A DNA stretch of 64,000 nucleotides from Flavobacterium macacae (GTDB lineage Bacteria; Bacteroidota; Bacteroidia; Flavobacteriales; Flavobacteriaceae). The notes beneath the pieces were generated by a model. That model was not told where the DNA came from and did not search any database. It worked only from the letters and a program-made list of their open reading frames with translations. The translations under genes were made by a program, and so were the position numbers. The stretch is from contig NZ_RQVR01000002.1 of the NCBI RefSeq assembly GCF_003865365.1, positions 186,001-250,000 of the forward strand, written 5' to 3'. Positions 9,182 to 16,938 of the stretch are shown piece by piece; the first letter of the stretch is position 1; each line of letters begins with the position of its first letter.

Positions 9182-11221
9182 ATGAAAATACTGAAATTTC
9201 CATTATCCAGAATTTGCATTTGGTTCATTTTGGGGTTATTAACCTCTTTTTATCTAAATGCAAGCCCAAAGACCGCCTTAGTTCTTTTGGGTTGGGTTTC
9301 TATTTTCTTTGTCCTTACCTATTACTTATCAATAAAGCGTTTAGACCAAAAAATATATTTTGGAATAACGACGTATGCGCTTTTCTTTTTAATTGGAATT
9401 TCGACACAATCACTTCACAACAAACGGTTTTTTGAAAATCATTATGTAAACAAATTTAAATCAGAAAAGAATTATTTTGTTGGGATTACTTTAATTGAAA
9501 AACTAAAAAGTGGCGCTTCGAACGAAAGATATATTGCTGCAGTCACTTCATTGGATTCACTCAAAACCCAAGGTAAAATTCTTTTCAACATTAGGAAAGA
9601 CAGCTTAAACCAAAAACTTGAAATCGGATCGCAGTTGCTTTTTTATGGCGAAATCTATAAACATCGAGAACCGAACAATCCGAACCAGTTCAACTATGGA
9701 AAGTATCTTGAGAACAAATCGATTTACGGACAGGTTTATGCCGATGCATCTGAGTTAAAAGTCAATGCGAAGCTTGAAAAAAACATGTGGTACTACGCCG
9801 CCGCATTTCGAAATCGAATTATAACTAATTTAGAGAAATCAGGTTTTGCAAAAGAAGAATTGAACGTAGTAATCGCTTTGATTCTTGGGCAACAGCAAGA
9901 CATTTCTCCAGAAGTCTTAAAAGACTACCAATTGGCCGGAGCAGTCCACATTCTCTCTGTTTCAGGGCTGCACGTGGGTTGCATTATGATTGCCATTGGA
10001 TTCTTGCTAAAACCTTTGCCAAAAACAAAATTTGGAGAACTTTTAAAACTCTTTATCATCATCGCATTTTTATGGCTTTTCGCATTGATTGCAGGATTTT
10101 CTCCTGCAGTTACGCGCTCTGTCGTAATGTTTACTTTCGTGGCTATAGGCAAATATTCCAACCGAAAAACCAACATTTTTCATACACTGATTGCCTCAAT
10201 TTTCTTTATTCTTTTAGTAGAGCCTTCTTTTATTTTTGATGTCGGATTTCAATTGAGTTATTGTGCCTTGTTTTTTATCGTTTGGCTGAAACCGATTTTT
10301 GATAAAATTTGGATGCCTGGAAACAAGATTTTGAAATACATTTGGGGAATACTTGCCGTATCATTTGCGGCGCAGATTGGTGCTTTTCCGTTGAGCGTTT
10401 ATTATTTCCATCAATTTCCAGGACTGTTTTTCGTGACTAACTTGCTGGTTTTGCCGTTACTCGGAATCATTTTGGCTTTGGGCGTTTTTGTAATGCTTTG
10501 GGCTTCCATAACAGCAGTTCCTAAACTTCTGGCCAAGCTTTTAGAATACAGTATTTTTGTCTTGAATAAAATCATCAATTGGGTCGCTTCTTTTGAATCT
10601 TTCATTTTTCAAGATATTTCGTTTAATTGGCAGATGTTGGCTACGTGTTATTTGATGATTTTTGCTTTTGCAATTTGGATTATGAAACCTAATTTCAAGA
10701 AATTAAGTTTGGCGCTTGTCGCGTTGTTAATTTTTCAGATCACTTATTTAGGAACAGAATATTTGAACCAAAGCCAAGAAGAATTTATTGTTTTTAATGC
10801 TAAAAAAACTACGCTGCTTTCTGAAAGAAAAGGAAAAAATATCATCGTTTATTCAAATGATTCGCTTTCCGAAGCAACTATGAACTTTGCCTTAAAACCG
10901 TACTTAGTGGGTAACTTTGCTTCTATTTCAAAGACCGAAAAGATTTCAAACTTATCCTATTTCAACAAAAATAAAATCCTGATCATTGATAGTTTGAGCG
11001 TGTTTCCTGAAAACTTGAATCCGGATATCCTGATCTTGACACAATCGCCAAAGTTGAATTTGGAGCGAATAATACAAAAATCTAAACCAAAGATGATTGT
11101 TGCCGACGCATCCAATTACAAAACCTACGCAATGCGCTGGAAAGAAACGTGTGAAAAAGAAAAAATCCCTTTTCATTCTACTGTTGAAAAGGGATTTTAT
11201 AAATTATCTAAAGAAAATTAA
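9182..11221 (+). CDS. ComEC/Rec2 family membrane protein
   Basis: The 679-residue polytopic membrane protein has the ComEC/Rec2 layout: N-terminal helices, a soluble DUF4131-type segment (about 95-200), then the competence domain from about 225. That domain includes LGQQQDISPEVLKDYQLAGA and HILSVSGLHVG, a family hallmark, followed by about eight helices. ComEC forms the inner-membrane channel for single-stranded DNA during transformation. The C-terminal part (about 530-679) sits where other members carry a metallo-beta-lactamase domain. It is short and lacks an HxHxDH motif, so any nuclease activity there is presumably lost. Its 3' end overlaps the convergent thioredoxin gene by 4 bases and contains that gene's terminator. 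Whether this strain is competent cannot be told from one gene. Confidence 0.9.
   Translation: MKILKFPLSRICIWFILGLLTSFYLNASPKTALVLLGWVSIFFVLTYYLSIKRLDQKIYFGITTYALFFLIGISTQSLHNKRFFENHYVNKFKSEKNYFVGITLIEKLKSGASNERYIAAVTSLDSLKTQGKILFNIRKDSLNQKLEIGSQLLFYGEIYKHREPNNPNQFNYGKYLENKSIYGQVYADASELKVNAKLEKNMWYYAAAFRNRIITNLEKSGFAKEELNVVIALILGQQQDISPEVLKDYQLAGAVHILSVSGLHVGCIMIAIGFLLKPLPKTKFGELLKLFIIIAFLWLFALIAGFSPAVTRSVVMFTFVAIGKYSNRKTNIFHTLIASIFFILLVEPSFIFDVGFQLSYCALFFIVWLKPIFDKIWMPGNKILKYIWGILAVSFAAQIGAFPLSVYYFHQFPGLFFVTNLLVLPLLGIILALGVFVMLWASITAVPKLLAKLLEYSIFVLNKIINWVASFESFIFQDISFNWQMLATCYLMIFAFAIWIMKPNFKKLSLALVALLIFQITYLGTEYLNQSQEEFIVFNAKKTTLLSERKGKNIIVYSNDSLSEATMNFALKPYLVGNFASISKTEKISNLSYFNKNKILIIDSLSVFPENLNPDILILTQSPKLNLERIIQKSKPKMIVADASNYKTYAMRWKETCEKEKIPFHSTVEKGFYKLSKEN
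11162..11198 (-). terminator. intrinsic terminator of the thioredoxin gene, inside the ComEC coding end
   Basis: AAAATCCCTTTTC (11162-11174) pairs perfectly with GAAAAGGGATTTT (11186-11198) around an 11-nt loop. Read on the minus strand the stem is followed by a T-run. It begins about 20 bases after the thioredoxin stop while still coding for ComEC residues near 655-665. Confidence 0.75.
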
Positions 11222-11679
11222 GCCTTTATAAGCGGCAATAATTGTTCTGGAGTGTGGTAACCAACGATTGGGCTTTGCACTTCTCCTTTTTTATCTAAAA
11301 TGTACATTGAAGGATATCCTTGCACTTTTAAAAACATGGTGAAATCGTGCACACCGTTTCTTCCTTTTCTTGCGGGATCAAACTTTGGATTCGTGTATTT
11401 TTTTCCTTTGTAAGTCACTTCAGAATTACCTTCAGCATTGAATTTTACTGCATAATAATTCTTATTGATGTATTCAGAAACTTCTTTTGTTTGAAATGTA
11501 TTTTTATCCAACATTTTGCAAGGTCCGCACCAATCTGTGTAAACGTCCATAAAGATTGGTTTTGGCTTTTTCTTTTGAGCTGCCAAAGCTTCGTCTAAAG
11601 ACATCCATTTTATTTCTTGAGCCTGCACCGTTGCATAAGAACCAACAGCTAACAATAGCACTAATAATAGTTTTTTCAT
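11218..11679 (-). CDS. periplasmic thioredoxin-fold protein
   Basis: The 153-residue protein has a signal peptide (MKKLLLVLLLAVGSYATVQAQ) and a thioredoxin domain with the redox motif DWCGPCKML at about residues 49-57. The cis-proline region follows as QGYPSMYILDKKG (about 119-131). The domain begins almost at once after the signal peptide. Between the active site and the cis-proline is an extra segment (YKGKKYTNPKFDPARKGRNG) longer than in classical thioredoxin, typical of the thioredoxin_7/DUF255-like secreted group. It probably reduces or forms disulfides in periplasmic proteins. Its 3' end overlaps the convergent ComEC gene by 4 bases. Confidence 0.92.
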   Translation of the reverse strand: MKKLLLVLLLAVGSYATVQAQEIKWMSLDEALAAQKKKPKPIFMDVYTDWCGPCKMLDKNTFQTKEVSEYINKNYYAVKFNAEGNSEVTYKGKKYTNPKFDPARKGRNGVHDFTMFLKVQGYPSMYILDKKGEVQSPIVGYHTPEQLLPLIKA

Positions 11680-11723
11680 TTTATTATAATTTTAAAAGAT
11701 TGGTATCAAAAATGATGCCGCGT

Positions 11724-13484
11724 TTATCGTACACCGTGCATTAATTTTTTCAATACCGGGTTTAACGCCATTACCAATAATCCGGCTACGATAGGAACTA
11801 TTGTAAAGATTAAGAAAAACGTTGACAAAGAATATTCTTTTGTAATGTTTTCAATTTGCCCACCTGCAACGGCTGCTAATTTGTTTCCAATTGCAATGGC
11901 CAAATACCACATACCAAACATAAAAGCGATCATTCGTGCAGGCACTAACTTAGACACATAAGACAAACCAACTGGCGACAAACATAGTTCTCCGATGGTA
12001 TGCAAAAGGTAAGCAAAAATCAACCAAATCATTGAAACTTTAACACCGTCAGTGATCCCGTAAGAACCATACGCTAACAACCCAAAACCTAAAGCCATGA
12101 TGATCAATCCCATTCCGTATTTTACAGCTGCAGGAGGATTGTATTTACTGTCCCAAAGTTTAGAAATAGTAGAAGCGAAAGCAATGATAAAGAAGGAGTT
12201 TAGAATAGAAAACCAGCTTGGATCAATTTCTGAAGCTGTTTTTGTAAATTCACTATAAAGCATCCAAATACAAATTCCCCAAACACCTAAAAATGTGATC
12301 ACAAGCACGACATTCGAAAGAAATGCTTTTTTCCAAGTTTGTTTCCCAAGTAGAAACAAAACCCAACTAATGATCAACAACGGAACAACAGTTAAAAGCG
12401 TGTTGATAATATTAAAAGTTGTCAAAGAAGCACCTACTAAAGTTCTGTCGACATTATCTCTTGCAAAAAGCACTAAAGACGAGGCCGCTTGCTCAAATGA
12501 CATCCAAAAGAAAATGGTAAAGAAAGCAAAAACGATTACAGCAATCATACGGTCTCTAACTACTTTTGTATATCTGATAAGTCTTGAAATGATTAAAACA
12601 ATAAACAAAACAAGAGCTGTCAAAATCATAAAAATAGCACCGTCTAAGTTTCCAACTTTAAAATCAAAAACATTGATTCCGCCAATTTTAGACAGCGGAT
12701 CATTAAACGCATACACCAAACCGATAACCGTAGTGATGACAATTAAAATATAGTCAATGTTTGTAAAAGGATTTCTTTTGTCTTCTTGATTTGTAGAAAG
12801 CCTAGATTGCTCAATAGCAGCATCTCTTTTTGCTTTCGTAGGAACTTCTCCAATGTTTCCGAATAAGGGTTTTGCTAACCAAAATTGGATGGTTCCCAAT
12901 AACATAAAAACACCAGCTAATCCAAATCCCCAGTGCCATCCTAAGTTTGAAGCTAAATAACCACAAAGCATCATTCCGAAAAAAGCTCCGGCATTCACTC
13001 CCATATAGAAAATGGTATACGCCCCATCTTTTTTCTCAGGGAAATTTTTATACATTTCAGAAAGGATCGAAGTCATGTTTGGTTTGAAAAAACCAGTTCC
13101 AATAACTAATAATCCCAATCCAAGATACAACATAAATGGTGTGTCAATGAACATTGCGGCATGCCCTAAAGTCATAATGACTGATCCGAGCACTACAGCC
13201 CAACGATATCCTAAATACCTGTCAGCAATAATACCCCCAAAAATAGGTGTAATATAAAGCAACATAGCATACGTTCCGTATAAAGCTCCGGCATTTTCAG
13301 CGTTCCAACCCCAACCTGGATTGTCTCCTGTTATCGCCGCCGTAAGAAACAATATCAATAAGATTCTCATTCCGTAGAAAGAAAAACGTTCCCACATTTC
13401 TGTGAAAAATAAAACGAATAATCCGGAAGGATGACCTAAAACTTTTGATTTAAAAAAATCTGGGTTTTCAGCTTCTGTAGTCAT
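11724..13484 (-). CDS. POT family proton-coupled di/tripeptide transporter (copy 1)
   Basis: The 586-residue integral membrane protein belongs to the PTR2/POT group of the major facilitator superfamily. Helix 1 carries the proton-coupling motif as EMWERFSFYGMR (about 29-40). The family signature GTGFFKPN is at about 129-136, and FYMGVNAGAF is seen in helix 5. About 12-14 helices are predicted. It imports small peptides with protons. Two more POT genes and dipeptidyl peptidase IV follow upstream on the same strand, so this is a peptide-use cluster. Copies 1 and 3 share the opening pattern HPxxLFVLFFTEMWERFS and probably arose by duplication. Confidence 0.93.
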   Translation of the reverse strand: MTTEAENPDFFKSKVLGHPSGLFVLFFTEMWERFSFYGMRILLILFLTAAITGDNPGWGWNAENAGALYGTYAMLLYITPIFGGIIADRYLGYRWAVVLGSVIMTLGHAAMFIDTPFMLYLGLGLLVIGTGFFKPNMTSILSEMYKNFPEKKDGAYTIFYMGVNAGAFFGMMLCGYLASNLGWHWGFGLAGVFMLLGTIQFWLAKPLFGNIGEVPTKAKRDAAIEQSRLSTNQEDKRNPFTNIDYILIVITTVIGLVYAFNDPLSKIGGINVFDFKVGNLDGAIFMILTALVLFIVLIISRLIRYTKVVRDRMIAVIVFAFFTIFFWMSFEQAASSLVLFARDNVDRTLVGASLTTFNIINTLLTVVPLLIISWVLFLLGKQTWKKAFLSNVVLVITFLGVWGICIWMLYSEFTKTASEIDPSWFSILNSFFIIAFASTISKLWDSKYNPPAAVKYGMGLIIMALGFGLLAYGSYGITDGVKVSMIWLIFAYLLHTIGELCLSPVGLSYVSKLVPARMIAFMFGMWYLAIAIGNKLAAVAGGQIENITKEYSLSTFFLIFTIVPIVAGLLVMALNPVLKKLMHGVR

Positions 13485-13551
13485 GTAGTATGTAGTTTAA
13501 GAATTTATTTTGGTTGCGAAAGATAGTCAAAAAATTTTATTTAGAACTATT

Positions 13552-15192
13552 TTAGTTTTTAGTACGTTTTTCAAGCGGCTTGATAATCACTTTGTCATAA
13601 ATGGCTAAAGATACGACCGAAAATATACCGATACCCACAATTACAAACCAGATTTTGTTTGGGCTATAGATTTCCCAAAGCATATGGGTCATGTCCCAAT
13701 GGCTCATTCCTAATTTTTGTTCTGCCAAAGCAAAATATTCGTTTTTAGAAAAAGGAAAATGCACTTGAGTGACATCGATATTTTTAGAAGTTGCAAAATC
13801 AGAAAATGATTGTTTTACAAGATTCCAATCAATTATTTCTGCTTTTAAATGGAATTGTTTTTCAAAGCCGGAAATAGACATGTTGAATGTTTTTGAACCT
13901 TCTTCTATAAACTGTTCTTTTGTTACAACTTCTGGCATCGCTATATTTCTGCCTGTCATTTCTTTTTTAAGCAAGGATAATTTATCAGACCAAGATTGAT
14001 ACAAACTGCCTGATATAAAACTTGTTACAAAATAACTCGCCGCTACTGGCAAAAAGTAAGTTCCTTGGTACAATCCTTCTTTTCCTTTAGGGGTAATTAA
14101 AGCAATAAATGAAGATACGGTTGGGCTAGACATCATTTCTCCAACAGCAAAAATCATGGTTCCAATAATGGTAAACCAAACACTGCCAGAATAAAATGTT
14201 AATCCAATACCAATTGTTGCAATTACAGCACCACGAATTACAGCGTTGATATGGCGCATTTTAATAACAAAAAAGGAGACCATGATCTGAAAAAGAATAA
14301 TCATTAAGGAGTCGATATTTGTAAACCATTCTGGTTTTACTTGGCCATCCTGTGTTAACAGACCTCCCAAAGAAGGCATATTTTCATTTAACCAGTTGCT
14401 TAATACCGAAGAGTTTACCCAGTCTTCTATAAAGTTAGGCAGGGTATTGAATAACTGATTGAACATCGTCCAGAAACCGATCATAAGCAATAACAGCACG
14501 CCTAAACGAATGTCTTTAAGGGCTTCAAAAATTCCTAAAACAGCTTCTTTAATCGCTTCACCTATTGAATTTTTAGGTTTTTCCACCTTTGGTTCTTTAT
14601 AAAACAGCAATAGAATGATCAGGTTGATACCAATTACAATTGCGGCCTGAATGAATATGATCTTCCAGCCATAGGTAGTTCTTAAGCCAGATGACATTGC
14701 CGGACCAATAAATCCACCAATATTTACCATCATATAAAAAATACCAAAACCCATTGTTCCGGTAGTTTCGTCTGTATTTCGGGCAACAATCGCCGATGCC
14801 ACCGGTTTAAAAAAGGCAGCACCTACCGCAACCAGTAAAAAAACCATATAAACACTCCAATAAGTATTTACTTCTCCTAACAAATAATACCCCGAAAGCA
14901 TGATGATATAAGAGATTGTTAATGATATCTTATACCCAATACGGTCGGCAATTACCCCAAAAATCAAAGGAAGAAAATAAAGAATACCTACAATATTCCC
15001 CATAATATTTCCTTTCTGCACGTGATCAAAACCTAAACCACCTGTATCAGTTGACCCTACCAAATAGAGTCCTAAAAGTGTATAGATTCCGTACCAAGCC
15101 CAACGTTCCATAAGCTCCATGAAGCTGGCAATCCAAAAATTTTTGTTGAACGATTTTATTGTTGAGAAAAGAGAGATTTTATTTTCTGACAT
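13552..15192 (-). CDS. POT-like MFS peptide transporter, divergent (copy 2)
   Basis: This 546-residue POT-like transporter is the outlier of the three. The helix 1 motif reads ELMERWAWYGIY instead of ExxERFxYYG, keeping the two Glu and the Arg but replacing Phe-Tyr by Trp-Trp. GAAFFKPVASAIVAR stands for the FKPN signature, with Asn replaced by Val. A soluble insert of about 90 residues (about 400-490; contains EVVTKEQFIEEGSKTF and KAEIIDWNLVKQSF) precedes the last helices. It likely moves peptides, but the changed signature leaves room for another substrate. A terminator-like hairpin lies between it and copy 3, so it may be transcribed separately. Confidence 0.85.
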   Translation of the reverse strand: MSENKISLFSTIKSFNKNFWIASFMELMERWAWYGIYTLLGLYLVGSTDTGGLGFDHVQKGNIMGNIVGILYFLPLIFGVIADRIGYKISLTISYIIMLSGYYLLGEVNTYWSVYMVFLLVAVGAAFFKPVASAIVARNTDETTGTMGFGIFYMMVNIGGFIGPAMSSGLRTTYGWKIIFIQAAIVIGINLIILLLFYKEPKVEKPKNSIGEAIKEAVLGIFEALKDIRLGVLLLLMIGFWTMFNQLFNTLPNFIEDWVNSSVLSNWLNENMPSLGGLLTQDGQVKPEWFTNIDSLMIILFQIMVSFFVIKMRHINAVIRGAVIATIGIGLTFYSGSVWFTIIGTMIFAVGEMMSSPTVSSFIALITPKGKEGLYQGTYFLPVAASYFVTSFISGSLYQSWSDKLSLLKKEMTGRNIAMPEVVTKEQFIEEGSKTFNMSISGFEKQFHLKAEIIDWNLVKQSFSDFATSKNIDVTQVHFPFSKNEYFALAEQKLGMSHWDMTHMLWEIYSPNKIWFVIVGIGIFSVVSLAIYDKVIIKPLEKRTKN

Positions 15193-15280
15193 AGTTTTTT
15201 CATAATTAACAGGTGCAAATTAAACTAATTTATTAGAATATTTACCGCTTATTTTTAAATTGGAATCATCCTTAAATGAC

Positions 15281-15312
15281 AAAATCCCTTTTGTTTAAAA
15301 AAGGGATTTTGT
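15281..15312 (-). terminator. terminator after POT copy 3
   Basis: AAAATCCCTTTT and AAAAGGGATTTT form a strong stem at 15281-15310 in the 135-base gap between two codirectional POT genes. On the minus strand it closes the dipeptidyl peptidase IV/POT copy 3 unit; the T-run is short on that side. Confidence 0.6.
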
Positions 15313-15327
15313 TATTGTTAGCAATTT

Positions 15328-16911
15328 TTAATTGATACCGTGCATTTTTTTCTTCAACATCGGGTTCATTAATACCAAAATTAAAGCTACCGCTATTGGC
15401 ATGATTGCTATAACCAAAAAGAACGTAGAAAGTGAATATTTGGCTGAAATTTCATCAATCATTCCGCCCATTACTCCTGCAATTTTGTTTGAAATAGCTG
15501 AAGCCAAGAACCAGAAACCAAAGATCAATCCCAATAATTTTTTTGGAGAAAGCTTACTTACATACGAAAGTCCCACAGGCGACAAACACAATTCTCCCAT
15601 TGTTTGAAAGAAATAGGCCAAGATCAACCAAAGCATGCTTACGCGAACTGCTCCCGCCGCTGCGCCTTGAGGAATGCCTGAAGCACCATAAGCAACTACA
15701 ATAAAACTAAATCCTACTAAGAATAGTCCCATTGCAAATTTTATCGGTCCTGATGGATTCCAGTATTTTTCCCAAAGCTTACTGAACGCCGAAGCAAACA
15801 TCACAATGAAAAAGGCATTTAAGATTTGGAACCAAGAAACCGTAACTTCCGTTTCTAAAGAAGTAAATTCTCTTTCTATTTTCCAGAAACCTAAAGCTGC
15901 AATGGATGCAAAAGACAATAATGTAAAAATAATAGTCAAAGGATATTGCTTGAATATTTTTTTAGCCAGAGCCAATAATACAATTGTCACAACAACAATG
16001 GGAAACAAAGTCAGCAAGGCGTCTATCCATTTAAAGGATGTGGCGGCATTTCCTTCTAAAACTCTTTGGGTGTAATCTTTTGCAAAAATACTTAAAGATC
16101 CTCCAGCCTGTTCAAAAGCCAAGAAGAAGAAAATACTTGCAATCATCAGTACTGAAACTACGAATAATCTATCTTTTACAACATTGGGAGGAATTACCTC
16201 CTCGTCTTTATCCACAACTTGTTTTGATTTTTCTTCTGTTGTTAAAGGTTTGTTTCCGATAACGCCAAATATTTTTTGGCCAAAATAAAACTGCAACATT
16301 CCAAAAAACATAAATACTCCTGCTAATCCGAAACCATAATGCCATCCGATTTTTTCTCCTAAATAACCACATAACAAAGAACCTAAAAACGCACCTGCAT
16401 TAATTCCCATATAGAAAATTGTGTATCCGGCATCTTTTTTAGAACTTGTATCTGGATATAATTGACCCACCATCGAAGAAATATTGGGTTTAAACATTCC
16501 GTTTCCAAGAATCATTAATCCTAAACCTACATAAAAAAAGTTAGCGTCAAATCCTTCAAGCGCCATCGAAGCGTGTCCCAAAGTCATCAAGAAAGCACCT
16601 ATAAGAATCGCTTTCCTAAACCCCGTAAGTTTGTCTGCAATCATTCCTCCAATTAATGGCGTGGCATAAACCAAACTCGTGTACCAACCATAAAGGCCCA
16701 TAGCTTCAGCATTTGACCAACCCCAGCCCCCTTTACTAATTTCTGAAATTAAGAAAACGGTCAGTAACGCTCGCATTCCGTAGTAGCTAAACCTTTCCCA
16801 CATTTCTGTAAAAAACAATACAAATAAGGCAGCTGGATGCCCAAAAACTGTTTTGTTACTTGCTCCTAATTTGTCCAAATGTGGCTCGAGCATTCCTTCG
16901 TTTTGATTCAT
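15328..16911 (-). CDS. POT family proton-coupled di/tripeptide transporter (copy 3)
   Basis: The 527-residue POT transporter has the canonical helix 1 motif EMWERFSYYGMR (about 36-47), GNGMFKPNISSMVG (about 136-149, the FKPN signature) and YMGINAGAFLG. It lies 27 nt downstream of dipeptidyl peptidase IV on the same strand and probably shares its transcript: the peptidase releases X-Pro dipeptides that this carrier can import. It is closer to copy 1 than to copy 2, including the shared C-terminal patterns ELCLSPVGLSYVSKL and LMNPMLKKKMHGIN (copy 1: LNPVLKKLMHGVR). Confidence 0.94.
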   Translation of the reverse strand: MNQNEGMLEPHLDKLGASNKTVFGHPAALFVLFFTEMWERFSYYGMRALLTVFLISEISKGGWGWSNAEAMGLYGWYTSLVYATPLIGGMIADKLTGFRKAILIGAFLMTLGHASMALEGFDANFFYVGLGLMILGNGMFKPNISSMVGQLYPDTSSKKDAGYTIFYMGINAGAFLGSLLCGYLGEKIGWHYGFGLAGVFMFFGMLQFYFGQKIFGVIGNKPLTTEEKSKQVVDKDEEVIPPNVVKDRLFVVSVLMIASIFFFLAFEQAGGSLSIFAKDYTQRVLEGNAATSFKWIDALLTLFPIVVVTIVLLALAKKIFKQYPLTIIFTLLSFASIAALGFWKIEREFTSLETEVTVSWFQILNAFFIVMFASAFSKLWEKYWNPSGPIKFAMGLFLVGFSFIVVAYGASGIPQGAAAGAVRVSMLWLILAYFFQTMGELCLSPVGLSYVSKLSPKKLLGLIFGFWFLASAISNKIAGVMGGMIDEISAKYSLSTFFLVIAIMPIAVALILVLMNPMLKKKMHGIN

Positions 16912-16938
16912 AGTATGTATATTGAGGGTTATTCTGAA

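Noticed and set aside
12295..12753. 152-codon plus-strand frame opposite POT copy 1
   Set aside because: Lysine- and threonine-rich translation with no start context; explained as the antisense of hydrophobic helices.
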